Shown piece after piece: positions 1-8,272 of a stretch of 64,000 nucleotides of DNA (position 1 is the stretch's first letter; each line of letters opens with the position of its first letter). Source of the DNA: CAMLJR01 sp964500675 (GTDB taxonomy: Bacteria; Pseudomonadota; Gammaproteobacteria; Pseudomonadales; CAMLJR01); assembly GCA_964500675.1 (NCBI GenBank), contig CAZCNY010000001.1, positions 1 through 64,000 on the forward strand, written 5' to 3'. The notes beneath the pieces are model-generated. The model was given only the letters and a program-made list of their open reading frames with translations, did no database searches and was not told the DNA's origin. A program made the translations under genes and the position numbers.

Positions 1-224
1 CGCTCTTTCGCGGCGATGTGCTCCGCGTTGTGCGCCCAGTTCCTGTGGGATTCTTCGTCTTCGAATTCGACAAGACTCAGACGTTCGCCATCCTCGGCGA
101 CGAATGATTTGCGCGAGCGAAAGCCAGGCATGGTTTCCGCAACGGCGACGATCTTGGGAACGAGCTCGTAATATTCGTCCAGCGCTTCTTCATTCAGGCG
201 TGAACGGAAAACGGTGAGAATCAT
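1..224 (-). CDS. Antibiotic-biosynthesis-monooxygenase-like protein (3' part off window)
   Basis: Only the N-terminal ~74 codons are visible; the gene runs off the left edge. It begins MILTVFRSRLNEEALDEYYE with an ATG at 222-224 preceded by a GAGGG ribosome site. The visible part has the beta-alpha pattern of dimeric alpha/beta-barrel (ABM/DUF1330-like) domains, including a FRSRKSF stretch and an acidic FEDEESHRNWA helix. Such small proteins are quinone-forming monooxygenases or ligand-binding proteins. It is the most downstream visible member of a minus-strand run of small redox and NTF2-like genes. The family call is moderate because the C-terminus is missing. Confidence 0.6.
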   Translation of the reverse strand, partial: MILTVFRSRLNEEALDEYYELVPKIVAVAETMPGFRSRKSFVAEDGERLSLVEFEDEESHRNWAHNAEHIAAKE

Positions 225-282
225 AATATCCCTCTGTAGGTGTAAAGTATCTCGATGCGCAAGGCTTTCGGATGGTTGCCTA

Positions 283-885
283 TCAAATGTCCGTAATCGC
301 GACGTGTCGTTTTTGGCTTTTCACGCGATCCAGCCATTTGTTGATGTTGGTGTAGCGCGACAAATCGAATTCGCCTTCGTGCGCGACGTGTGTGTACGCA
401 TACAGCGCGATATCGGCGATGGTGTAGCGGTTCGCCACAAAGAAATCATTGAGGGCGAGATGCGTTTCCATGACATCCAGCGCGGCGTAACCCAATGGCG
501 TTCGCTTTTGTATCTGCTCCAGATTGCCGGCTTTGTCTTTCAGAATGGAAATCCAATAGCGGACCGTGGCGATATAGGGCTCATGGCTGTATTGCTCGAA
601 GAACATCCATTGCAGCACTTGCGCTTTTTCAAAACGATCGTCGGGAATGAAGTCGGTACCATCGGCCAGATACCACAGCGCGGCATTGGACTCGGGCAGA
701 TAACGCTCTCCGATTTGCAGCACGGGCACGCGACCGTTCGGATTGATGGCGAGAAATTCTTTGGTGCGAGATTCTTTCTTCAGAATGTCGATGTGAACGG
801 ATTCGAACTCGATTCCCAATTGCGTCATTAGCAGCCGGATTTTGTAGCAGTTACCGGAGGTGGGGTATTCAAATAGTCTGTACAT
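283..885 (-). CDS. Glutathione S-transferase family protein
   Basis: A 200-residue cytosolic GST. The N-terminal thioredoxin fold reads MYRLFEYPTSGNCYKIRLLM, a typical start with the catalytic Ser/Cys region near residues 10-13. It is followed by NPNGRVPVL with the cis-proline and by PESNAALWYLA, the glutathione gamma-glutamyl site ('ESxAI' type). The all-helical C-terminal domain carries the conserved N-capping motif as YTIADIALYAY. The ATG at 883-885 was chosen because a GGAGAG ribosome site lies just upstream; the frame stays open 22 codons further without one. Function is probably conjugation, isomerisation or detoxification. The substrate is not readable from sequence. Confidence 0.88.
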   Translation of the reverse strand: MYRLFEYPTSGNCYKIRLLMTQLGIEFESVHIDILKKESRTKEFLAINPNGRVPVLQIGERYLPESNAALWYLADGTDFIPDDRFEKAQVLQWMFFEQYSHEPYIATVRYWISILKDKAGNLEQIQKRTPLGYAALDVMETHLALNDFFVANRYTIADIALYAYTHVAHEGEFDLSRYTNINKWLDRVKSQKRHVAITDI

Positions 886-1005
886 GGGCAACTCTCCGTA
901 GCGGCCCCCTAAAGTAACCGGAAGGCGGGGTGCTGTCCATCGCACAGGCATTCATCTTTCAAGTCGGCAGATCGTGCGCAAACGCCGCGTGCAAAACCAT
1001 TAAAT

Positions 1006-1548
1006 CTAGATGCCCTCGGGAATCTTCGATCGCATCATTCGCTTACGGCTTAGTGTGCGTCCATCGACGATGAAGGTGCCATCGCCGACGGCGTGCAAGG
1101 TGTGTTTCTCTTTGCGTTTGTCATCGATATAGGCGGCGATGCCGTCAAGAACAATGATGTTGTGTTTTTTAATTATGTCGACCACTGTACATTCAATATT
1201 GGCCAGGCATTCCTTTATCAAGGGGGCTCTGACATTCCTGCCTTTAACGGGTGTGAGCATGAATTTTTCGAACTTGTCGGTATCGGCACCCGAACAGGTT
1301 CCTATGCCGACAACGGTATCGATCAGGTCAACCGTGGGAATTGAGATGACGCACTCTTTGGTTTTTGTTAGCGCGGCGTAAGAGTAATTCCAGGGGCCGG
1401 TTGTGATCGCGAATCTTGGGGTGAAGTCCATCACCATGGTCCACGATATGGTCATGATGTTATTTTTCTTGCCATCATTCGTTGTGACGAGAACGACGGG
1501 GCCGGACTCCATTAAGGTAAATGCTTGATTGATTTGCATCTTTTTCAT
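1006..1548 (-). CDS. Flavin reductase-like (FMN-binding split barrel) protein
   Basis: A 180-residue protein of the flavoredoxin/flavin-reductase-like family. The N-terminal half has the FMN split-barrel pattern (VLVTTNDGKKNNIMTISW, then a TTGPWNYSY segment that would contact the flavin phosphate). A later ECVISIPTVDLIDTVVGIGT segment is typical of flavoredoxins. The start is strong: AGGAGG sits 6 nt before the ATG. Neighbours are a GST and a SnoaL-like gene on the same strand, suggesting a small redox operon. It could reduce free flavin for a monooxygenase or transfer electrons itself; the sequence does not decide. Confidence 0.82.
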   Translation of the reverse strand: MKKMQINQAFTLMESGPVVLVTTNDGKKNNIMTISWTMVMDFTPRFAITTGPWNYSYAALTKTKECVISIPTVDLIDTVVGIGTCSGADTDKFEKFMLTPVKGRNVRAPLIKECLANIECTVVDIIKKHNIIVLDGIAAYIDDKRKEKHTLHAVGDGTFIVDGRTLSRKRMMRSKIPEGI

Positions 1549-1571
1549 GATGCGCCTCCTTTGGCTGTCAG

Positions 1572-1991
1572 TTACGGGAGGTAATGCGCAAACGCCGCGT
1601 ACACTTTGCCTTCATCGTTGAAATGAAACACTTCCGCCGATAAACCGCGCACGCCGTTGTAGATGATGGTGACGCTATCGACGCCCGCGAGCACATGCAG
1701 TTTTTCAAAATGCAGATCGGGATATTTCGCCAGCGCCTTCGCCCAATACGTGCGAATAATTTCTTTGCCTTTCAACTTGCCCGAAGGCTCGTTCATGGTG
1801 CTGACGATCACAGGCGACGACATTTCGAAATCGTCGGTGTAGTGGGAGAGGATTTGGTCGAGATCGTGGGAGTTCCACGACTCGATCCAGTGGTCGGCGA
1901 ATTGGTTGGCGGTTTGAGAGTCAATCACGATGTTGTGTCTTTCGATACGTAACAGCCAATGAGTTATTAAATTCATCCACGTTGCAAACAC
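1572..1991 (-). CDS. SnoaL/NTF2-like protein
   Basis: A small NTF2-fold protein, at most 139 residues. The core runs from FADHWIESWNSHDLDQILSH through YTDDFEMSSPV to the C-terminal strands (HFNDEGKVYAAFAHYLP). This matches SnoaL-like polyketide-cyclase/ketosteroid-isomerase-type domains, which act as small isomerases, cyclases or ligand binders. The start is uncertain. The longest frame overlaps the upstream gene by 19 nt; a GTG at 1926-1928 would give about 112 residues beginning just before the domain. No convincing ribosome site distinguishes them. Confidence 0.75.
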   Translation of the reverse strand: MFATWMNLITHWLLRIERHNIVIDSQTANQFADHWIESWNSHDLDQILSHYTDDFEMSSPVIVSTMNEPSGKLKGKEIIRTYWAKALAKYPDLHFEKLHVLAGVDSVTIIYNGVRGLSAEVFHFNDEGKVYAAFAHYLP

Positions 1992-2530
1992 TCCATGAAG
2001 TTCTTTGCATCATGCTGCGCAAAATGAGCAAACTCGAAATTGGTTCCAACAACCTGCAGACATACAATTGAGACAAACTCTTCAAGGTTATTGAAGTATT
2101 GAACATCGGCATCTTTGGTGAAAGCCCCCAAGGGGGTTGGATTAAGTAACGATAAAAGATCGTTGTGACAAATGACCTTGTTTCTGGCTGGTTTGATCTG
2201 TGATTTAAGTGTATCCAGTTGCGACTTAAGCTTCTCAAGATTGGTCAATGTGACTGCGTCCCAGCCACCATAACGCACGACGTACTCAAGTGTCAGATTT
2301 AGCTGATTCGCCTGTAAGGCAGGATCATGCAGTTTTGCGATCTGGAGCAATGCATACTCTTGTGTCACGATACTGATGCGATCAAGAAAGGCTGAATTGT
2401 GTCCAATTAGACGAATGCTTTCAATGGACGGGTTGTCGTCAAACATGGTTCGATGAGTGGCCCACGCCTCGTGCGCCCAACTACATAACTGGCAAAATTG
2501 GTTAACGACTTGTTTGCTTAGCGCTGTCAT
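1973..2530 (-). CDS. HEPN/AbiU2-like protein
   Basis: A 185-residue, largely helical protein that resembles the HEPN-AbiU2 family, known from abortive-infection and toxin contexts. The HEPN signature R-x(4-6)-H is present as RNKVICH (residues 116-122), followed by ND. Upstream helices include a RISIVTQEYALLQIAKLHDP stretch typical of these proteins. HEPN proteins are commonly metal-independent RNases, so an RNase role is plausible but inferred. It lies directly downstream of a toxin-antitoxin pair on the same strand and could belong to a small defence islet. No strong ribosome site is seen before the ATG. Confidence 0.55.
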   Translation of the reverse strand: MTALSKQVVNQFCQLCSWAHEAWATHRTMFDDNPSIESIRLIGHNSAFLDRISIVTQEYALLQIAKLHDPALQANQLNLTLEYVVRYGGWDAVTLTNLEKLKSQLDTLKSQIKPARNKVICHNDLLSLLNPTPLGAFTKDADVQYFNNLEEFVSIVCLQVVGTNFEFAHFAQHDAKNFMECLQRG

Positions 2531-2612
2531 AGAAATCTAACCAATCAATATGTTGATCAATCAAGGTGGCGGCGAAGAGAATAAAAGTATTTCTTTTTAG
2601 GTGCGCGTAGTT

Positions 2613-2912
2613 TTATGTCATAGCATGCACCTTCGCTGTGAGATCAATTCCCAAGGCTTTCATCACAGCCAAAGTGGTTTTCAGCGTTGGGTTGCCGTTT
2701 TCACTGAATGAGCGGTAAAGCTGTTCGCGCGAGAGGCCGGTTTGTTTGGCGATATCGGCCATGCCTTTTGCACGCGCAACTACACCGAGTGCGTGAGCAA
2801 TATATGTTGCATCGCCGGTTTCAAATGCTTCAGCCATGAAAACAGCGATGGCTTCATCGCTATTTAAATCTTCTGCTGGATCATAGGTCGTCAGTTTTTC
2901 AGCCATCTTCAT
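2613..2912 (-). CDS. Antitoxin, HTH type (addiction-module antidote family)
   Basis: A 99-residue protein of the putative addiction-module antidote family. A helix-turn-helix spans roughly residues 52-85, with ADIAKQTGLSREQLYRSFSE as the recognition region, followed by GNPTLKTTLAVMKALGIDL. The N-terminal part (TYDPAEDLNSDEAIAVFMAE) is the usual toxin-contacting extension of this family. Its start overlaps the upstream toxin gene by 14 nt, the HigBA-like order with the toxin first, so the two are translationally coupled. It should neutralise the toxin and repress the shared promoter, probably through the palindrome at 3212-3229. Confidence 0.9.
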   Translation of the reverse strand: MKMAEKLTTYDPAEDLNSDEAIAVFMAEAFETGDATYIAHALGVVARAKGMADIAKQTGLSREQLYRSFSENGNPTLKTTLAVMKALGIDLTAKVHAMT

Positions 2913-3204
2913 CGCTCCACAGCTCAGCTAATTTCTTGGCCGCTTTAATATCCTTGTCTTGCGTGCTCTTGTCGCCACCACACAACAGCACAATCAGAAC
3001 ATCTCCGCGCTTCTGATAATAAACTCGATAACCGGGGCCGTAGTGAATCCGCAATTCGCTGATGCCATTGCCGACCGGTTCGGCATCGCCCGCGTGACCG
3101 AAAGCGAGACGGTCGATTCGCGAGGCGATCAAAGCCCGCGCCCTCTGATCCCTGAGACGATTGCGCCATTTGCGAAACAATTCCGTTTGTTTTATCTCTA
3201 TCAT
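2899..3204 (-). CDS. RelE/ParE-superfamily toxin (addiction-module killer family)
   Basis: A 101-residue toxin. It begins MIEIKQTELFRKWRNRLRD and has the family core RIDRLAFGHAGDAEPVGNGI, then ELRIHYGPGYRVYYQKRGD and VLLCGGDKSTQDKDI. This is the order seen in RelE/HigB-like addiction-module killer proteins. Members usually cut mRNA on the ribosome. The conserved Arg/Tyr pair of the GPGYRVYY segment and the basic C-terminal region are present, so the toxin looks intact. It is the first gene of the pair. An 18-bp perfect palindrome lies 8 bp upstream of its ATG. Confidence 0.9.
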   Translation of the reverse strand: MIEIKQTELFRKWRNRLRDQRARALIASRIDRLAFGHAGDAEPVGNGISELRIHYGPGYRVYYQKRGDVLIVLLCGGDKSTQDKDIKAAKKLAELWSDEDG

Positions 3205-3211
3205 GGCTCAC

Positions 3212-3229
3212 TGTAGTTTATAAACTACA
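3212..3229. promoter_or_regulatory. 18-bp perfect palindrome, probable toxin-antitoxin operator
   Basis: TGTAGTTTATAAACTACA is a perfect palindrome ending 8 bp upstream of the toxin ATG, where a repressor would block transcription or translation initiation. TA operons are usually autorepressed by the antitoxin or the complex, so this is the natural operator candidate. The binding role is inferred from position and symmetry. Confidence 0.7.
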
Positions 3230-3253
3230 CCCTTGTAAATAGGTATTGGGGTT

Positions 3254-5638
3254 TTAGTTGGTTGTATCTCCGCGCAACCGCAACGCATTAAAGATCACTG
3301 ACGCCGAACTAAAGCTCATCGCCAGCGCCGCGATCATCGGTGATAGCAATATTCCGGTGAACGGATATAAAACGCCGGCTGCGAGCGGTACGCCGAGGGC
3401 GTTGTAGAAAAAGGCGAAGGTGAGGTTCTGGCGCATGTTGCGGATTGTGGCGAGCGAGAGGGTGCGGGCGCGGGCGATGCCGTTGAGGTCGCCTTTGACG
3501 AGCGTGACCTGCGCGCTTTGCATCGCGACATCGGTGCCGGTGCCCATCGCGATGCCGACATCGGCGCGCGCGAGCGCGGGGGCGTCGTTGATGCCGTCGC
3601 CGGCCATCGCGACGACGCGGCCTGCGCGTTGCAGTTTTTCGATCAGTGCGGCTTTATCGGCGGGTTTCATATCGCCGTACATTTCGTTAACGCCTAAACG
3701 CGCACCGACCGCGCGCACGGTGCTGCTCGCATCGCCGCTGGCAACGACGATATTCAAACCTGCGCTCTGCAATTGTTTGACCGCGGCGAACGTGGTGGGC
3801 TTGATCGGGTCCGACACCGCGAGTAATCCGGCGAAAGTGTTATCGACGGCGAGATACATCACGCTGGCGCCGCTCGTGCGCAGTGCTTCGGCCGGTTCGA
3901 CGATCGATGTAACGTCGATATTTTTTTCTGCCATCAGCGCCGCATTGCCGAGCAAACATTTTCTGCCCTGAATCTCTCCGCTCACGCCGAAACCGACAAT
4001 GGCCTGAAAATTCTGCGCGTCCTGCAAATTCAGTCCGCGTTCAGTGGCTGCATCGATCAACGCTTTCGCGAGCGGATGTTCGCTGCCGCGCTCCAAACTC
4101 GCCGCGAGTTGCAGTAGCTTATTTTCCGACGCGAGCAGCGGGTCGGAATTATTGGTGTTGGCGATGGCGCGCTCGAAACGCGGTTTGCCTTCGGTGAGTG
4201 TGCCAGTTTTGTCGATGACTAAAGTGTCGACGCGGCGCAGATGTTCGATCGCGGCGGCATCGCGAAATAAAATGCCCTGCGTGGCGGCTTTTCCTGTCGC
4301 GACCATGATCGACATCGGCGTGGCGAGGCCGAGCGCGCACGGACACGCGATGATCAGCACAGCCACTGCATTGACGAGCGCGTACACCCAGCTCGGCTGC
4401 GGACCGAATATGCCCCATACGATAAACGTTAGAACGGCGGCTGCGACGACGCCGCCGACGAAATAACCCGCGACGACATCGGCCAGACGTTGCAGCGGCG
4501 CTTTCGAGCGCTGCGCCTGCGCGACGAGCTGCACGATTTGCGCGAGCATCGTCTGCGACCCCACTTTTTCCGCGCGCATGATCAAACTGCCCGTGGTATT
4601 CAGCGTGGCGCCGATCAGTTTGTCGCCTGCACGTTTGCTGACGGGCAACGGCTCACCCGTCAGCATCGATTCGTCGACCGCGCTGCTGCCGTCAACGACA
4701 ACACCATCGACAGGAATTTTCTCACCGGGGCGCACGCGCAATTGGTTGCCGACGTGCACATGCGCGAGCGGAATATCGTGTTCGCTGCCATCGGCTTCGA
4801 TAATGCGCGCGGTAGTCGGTGCGAGGCCGAGTAATGATTTAATGGCACTCGATGTTTTCGCGCGCGCGTTCAATTCCAAAATTTGGCCGAACAGCGTCAG
4901 TGAAATAATCACCGCAGCGGCTTCGAAATACACGCCGACGCGGCCGTGCATCTGAAATTCGGCGGGAAATACCTGCGGCGCAATGGTCGCGATGGCGCTG
5001 TAAATAAAGGCCGCGCTGGTGCCGAGCCCGATCAATGTCCACATATTCGGGCTGCGCAATTGAATCGATTGCACACCGCGTATCAACAACGGCATGCCGG
5101 CCCACAATACGACGGGCGCGGCTAATAAAAACTCGACCCAGTTCTGCGTTGGCGGCGCGAATAATTGCAGACCGTGGCCGAGCATCGCGAGCGCAAACAC
5201 CGCAAGCGAGAACGGCAGCGTGAAATAAAAGCGGCGGCGAAAATCGACGAGCTCGGGATTGTCGCCCTCATCGAGCGACGGCATTTCGGCTTCGAGCGCC
5301 ATACCGCATTTGGGGCAAGTGCCCGGATGATCCTGCCGGATTTCCGGATGCATTGGGCACGTGTATATCGCGCCTGCTATTTTTGACGAACTGACAACGC
5401 TCTCCGATTCTCGCGGCGAAAGGTATTTTTCGGGTTCGGCGTCAAATTTAATTTTGCAGCGCGGATTGCAAAAATAATAATCGACGCCTTCGAATTGCGA
5501 ATGGTGCGGCGACTGCGGCGTGACTTTCATACCGCAGACGGGATCGAGCAATGGCGCGTCGGGGTTATTCGGCGGTTGGTGCGCGCAGCAGGCGTGATGC
5601 TGTTCGGGTGCGCTTTGCGAATCGTGCGAGGGTTCCAT
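3254..5638 (-). CDS. copA: Copper-translocating P1B-type ATPase with YHS and heavy-metal-binding N-domain
   Basis: A 794-residue inner-membrane ATPase that exports Cu(I), or related soft metals, from the cytoplasm. The N-terminus is His/Cys-rich and carries a YHS domain (about residues 31-75, LDPVCGMKV) and a heavy-metal-binding domain (about 92-118, YTCPMHPEI then CPKCGMAL) in place of the classical GMxCxxC HMA domain. The core has TGEP (327-330), the transmembrane CPC motif (432-434), the phosphorylation site DKTGT (476-480), an SEHPLAKAL HP motif and GDGINDAPAL. The ATG at 5636-5638 is preferred; a TTG 21 nt upstream also fits. The gene stands alone, with no chaperone or CueR-type regulator beside it. 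Confidence 0.93.
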   Translation of the reverse strand: MEPSHDSQSAPEQHHACCAHQPPNNPDAPLLDPVCGMKVTPQSPHHSQFEGVDYYFCNPRCKIKFDAEPEKYLSPRESESVVSSSKIAGAIYTCPMHPEIRQDHPGTCPKCGMALEAEMPSLDEGDNPELVDFRRRFYFTLPFSLAVFALAMLGHGLQLFAPPTQNWVEFLLAAPVVLWAGMPLLIRGVQSIQLRSPNMWTLIGLGTSAAFIYSAIATIAPQVFPAEFQMHGRVGVYFEAAAVIISLTLFGQILELNARAKTSSAIKSLLGLAPTTARIIEADGSEHDIPLAHVHVGNQLRVRPGEKIPVDGVVVDGSSAVDESMLTGEPLPVSKRAGDKLIGATLNTTGSLIMRAEKVGSQTMLAQIVQLVAQAQRSKAPLQRLADVVAGYFVGGVVAAAVLTFIVWGIFGPQPSWVYALVNAVAVLIIACPCALGLATPMSIMVATGKAATQGILFRDAAAIEHLRRVDTLVIDKTGTLTEGKPRFERAIANTNNSDPLLASENKLLQLAASLERGSEHPLAKALIDAATERGLNLQDAQNFQAIVGFGVSGEIQGRKCLLGNAALMAEKNIDVTSIVEPAEALRTSGASVMYLAVDNTFAGLLAVSDPIKPTTFAAVKQLQSAGLNIVVASGDASSTVRAVGARLGVNEMYGDMKPADKAALIEKLQRAGRVVAMAGDGINDAPALARADVGIAMGTGTDVAMQSAQVTLVKGDLNGIARARTLSLATIRNMRQNLTFAFFYNALGVPLAAGVLYPFTGILLSPMIAALAMSFSSASVIFNALRLRGDTTN

Positions 5639-5716
5639 GATCTTGATCCATTCCGACAATTACGCGCTAGCTTATCGCACTTGGCGCAGTCGCGAATGAA
5701 TCAAGATCAAAGTGCG

Positions 5717-6481
5717 TTAAACGCGCCAGCCTCGGAGTCGATTGCCCGCATCGCAGATCACGGTTTCGCTCGTGATGAAACGCGCATCGTCGGAGGCGAG
5801 AAACGCGGCGAGCGCGGCGATGTCCTCGGCAGTGCCGGCGAGTTTTGGCAGCGCCTGCTGACCTTGCAGGCGCTCGAAATAACCTTCGGGCAGACTCGCG
5901 CGCGAGGCCGGTGTTTCCATCAAACCGGGGGCAATTGCGGTGACGCGAATGCCGTCCTTGCCGAAATCGTTCGCCATGCCGAAGGTCATCGCATTCAATG
6001 CCGCTTTGGTAATTCCATACGCGGTGCCGGGTACATAGCTCGCCATCGAGGTGATATTGATAACGACGCCGGTTGCACTCGCGAGCGCGGGACGCAGCGC
6101 GTGCGCGAGTATTAACGGCGCGATCGTGTTGATATTGAAAAAGCGCAGCCATTTTTCCTGCGACAAATCGGCGAAGCCGTGTGCAACTTCGCCATACGCC
6201 AGGCCCGCGTTATTGATCAGCACATCGAGCTTGCCGTGTTTGCTGCAGATCTGTTCCGCGAATAATTTGATCGCGCTTTCGGAACTCAGATCGAAAGTAT
6301 GAATGGAGCAATCCACGCCTTTTGCGCGCAGCGGTGCCGCGACTTTTTCCAAACCGGCCTCGTTCACATCGGTGAGAATCAGGCGCGCGCCTTCGTCGGA
6401 AAAGCGCTGCGCGAAAGCCTGGCCCATGCCGCCAGCGGCGCCCGTGATCAAAATCAGTTTTTCCGCATAGCGGTTGCTCAT
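5717..6481 (-). CDS. Short-chain dehydrogenase/reductase (SDR)
   Basis: A 254-residue classical SDR. The NAD(P)-binding TGAAGGMG motif is at residues 13-20, NNAG is present, and the catalytic Ser-Tyr-Lys set is seen in NITSMAS and YGITKAA. The C-terminus has the usual SDR pattern TSETVICDAGNRLRG. The ATG at 6479-6481 has an ideal GGAGG site (taggaggaagcATG). The gene is transcribed away from the aldehyde dehydrogenase at 6764, with a 282-bp region between them, so it probably shares regulation with the catabolic cluster. It would oxidise a hydroxyl or reduce a ketone; the substrate is unknown. Confidence 0.9.
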   Translation of the reverse strand: MSNRYAEKLILITGAAGGMGQAFAQRFSDEGARLILTDVNEAGLEKVAAPLRAKGVDCSIHTFDLSSESAIKLFAEQICSKHGKLDVLINNAGLAYGEVAHGFADLSQEKWLRFFNINTIAPLILAHALRPALASATGVVINITSMASYVPGTAYGITKAALNAMTFGMANDFGKDGIRVTAIAPGLMETPASRASLPEGYFERLQGQQALPKLAGTAEDIAALAAFLASDDARFITSETVICDAGNRLRGWRV

Positions 6482-6572
6482 GCTTCCTCCTAACATCGGT
6501 CGTAGTGGTAAATACCTAAAGCGCGGCGCCAACCATACCGCAGGCGGTGCGAAAGTGCGCAATTAGATAATA

Positions 6573-6582
6573 ATGTGCACAT
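6573..6582. promoter_or_regulatory. Palindrome ATGTGCACAT in the divergent SDR/ALDH promoter region
   Basis: A 10-bp perfect palindrome in the 282-bp region between the divergently transcribed SDR (5717-6481) and aldehyde dehydrogenase (6764-8257). It shares the GTGCA/TGCAC core with the inverted repeat upstream of the GntR regulator (19648-19671). An operator role is a guess from position and this resemblance. Further downstream, at 6704-6720, is a GCGCCG/CGGCGC hairpin in the leader of the aldehyde dehydrogenase gene. Confidence 0.3.
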
Positions 6583-6763
6583 AACTTCAACTTAGATGAC
6601 ATTTTTTTAAGTATTTTCTCTCTTGACCGCCGCAAAGTATGCCCATTATTCTTTCGCACCATGATGTGATTTATCCGGCCTTCCGCGGTTTTACCGGCTT
6701 CTTGCGCCGTCTCGCGGCGCGATCGCAACCCGGCGGATGGCTTCCCGCACAGGAGTTTCAACG

Positions 6764-8257
6764 ATGAGCTTTGCATTACCGAATCGAGACATCATTCCCA
6801 AATACGCCGTGATTGCCGGTGCGGAAAAAAGCGAACGCGGCAGCGGTCAGACACAGGCACATATCTATCCCGCCAACGGCCAGGTCACATGCGAACTTAC
6901 GCTGGCGGGACCGAGCGATGTCGATCGCGCCGTGCATGCCGCGCGCGCGGCATTTCCGGCGTGGCGTGCATTAACGGGCGACAAGCGCCGCGATCTGATG
7001 CTGAAAATGGCGGCGGTGTTGGAGGCGCACACGCAGGAATTAGCTGCACTATCAACGCTGGAAAATGCTTCGCCGAGCATGATGACGCCGTTCTTCGTGC
7101 TCGATGCCGTGCAGAAATTTCGCTATTTCGCGGGCTGGGCCGACAAGATCAAAGGCGAAACGATTTCGACGTGGGGCGCGCCTTCGCATAATTATGTCGC
7201 GTACGAACCGTACGGCGTGATCGGCGCGATCATTCCGTGGAATGGGCCGATGATCGCGGTGACGATGGCGATCACTGCCGCGCTCGCTGCGGGTAACTGC
7301 GTCGTCGTGAAAGCCCCGGAGTTGGCGCCATTTACAACAATGCGATTTGCCGAGTTGTTTCAAGAAGCCGGTTTTCCGTCTGGCGTCTTCAATATGATCG
7401 TCGGCGGTCCCGATGTCGGCGAAGCGATGGTCGCGCACCGCGGCATCGACAAAATTCAATTCGTCGGCAGCGGCCCCACCGCAAAAAAAGTATTGAAAAC
7501 TGCGGCGGAAAATTTAAAACCGTGCGGACTCGAACTCGGCGGTAAATCGGCGGTGATCGTTTTCGCCGATGCGGATTTAACACAGGCGGGCCGGCGCGGA
7601 TTATCGGGTGCGATGTCTGTGAGCGGGCAGGGCTGCGTGAATGGCACGCGTCTGCTCGTCGAGCGTTCGATCTACGAGCAATATCTCGGCATGCTGCAAG
7701 CGATCGCTGCGCATATCAAAGTCGGCGATCCACTCGATAAAACCACCATCATGGGCCCCGTTATTTCAGAAGCCTCGGCGAATCGCATTGTCGGCATTGT
7801 CGAAAAAGCGAAAAGCGAAGGCGCGCGTGTGCTCACGGGCGGTGAGCGTCTCGGCGGCGAATTCGCGGCGGGATATTATTTGCCGCTCACGATCATTGCC
7901 GATGTCGATCACAACAGTTCGCTCGCGCAACACGAAGTATTCGGCCCCGTGCTTTCCGTTACGCCATTCGATAGCGAAGAGGAAGCGATCGCGCTCGCTA
8001 ACTCAACCGATTATGGCCTCGGCGCTTATATCCACACGCAGAATTTGCGCCGCGCACATTATGTCGCAAGCCAAATGCAAGCCGGCATGGTGCAAGTGAA
8101 TGCATCGGGCGAAGGCATGCAACCGAATGTGCCGTTCGGCGGTATGAAACAGAGCGGTTACGGTCGTCTCGGCGGCGAGCACGCGATGAGAGAGTTCCTG
8201 CAAGTAAAAAATGTATTTGTGAATATTGCACCGCCGCAACCCCAACCATCCAAATAA
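6764..8257 (+). CDS. NAD(P)-dependent aldehyde dehydrogenase
   Basis: A 497-residue ALDH-superfamily enzyme that oxidises an aldehyde to an acid. Seen are IPWNGPM with catalytic Asn160, the cofactor loop VGSGPTA, the general-base LELGGKS (Glu257) and the nucleophile SGQGCVNG (Cys291). The C-terminal EVFGPVLSV and PFGGMKQSGYGR signatures are also present. The start is the ATG at 6764, with AGGAG 8 nt upstream; an upstream in-frame codon at 6737 lacks one. It opens a co-directional catabolic operon and is followed 15 nt later by a CMD-domain gene. The specific substrate is unknown. Confidence 0.93.
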   Translation: MSFALPNRDIIPKYAVIAGAEKSERGSGQTQAHIYPANGQVTCELTLAGPSDVDRAVHAARAAFPAWRALTGDKRRDLMLKMAAVLEAHTQELAALSTLENASPSMMTPFFVLDAVQKFRYFAGWADKIKGETISTWGAPSHNYVAYEPYGVIGAIIPWNGPMIAVTMAITAALAAGNCVVVKAPELAPFTTMRFAELFQEAGFPSGVFNMIVGGPDVGEAMVAHRGIDKIQFVGSGPTAKKVLKTAAENLKPCGLELGGKSAVIVFADADLTQAGRRGLSGAMSVSGQGCVNGTRLLVERSIYEQYLGMLQAIAAHIKVGDPLDKTTIMGPVISEASANRIVGIVEKAKSEGARVLTGGERLGGEFAAGYYLPLTIIADVDHNSSLAQHEVFGPVLSVTPFDSEEEAIALANSTDYGLGAYIHTQNLRRAHYVASQMQAGMVQVNASGEGMQPNVPFGGMKQSGYGRLGGEHAMREFLQVKNVFVNIAPPQPQPSK

Positions 8258-8272
8258 TTGAAGAGAAAGCAG

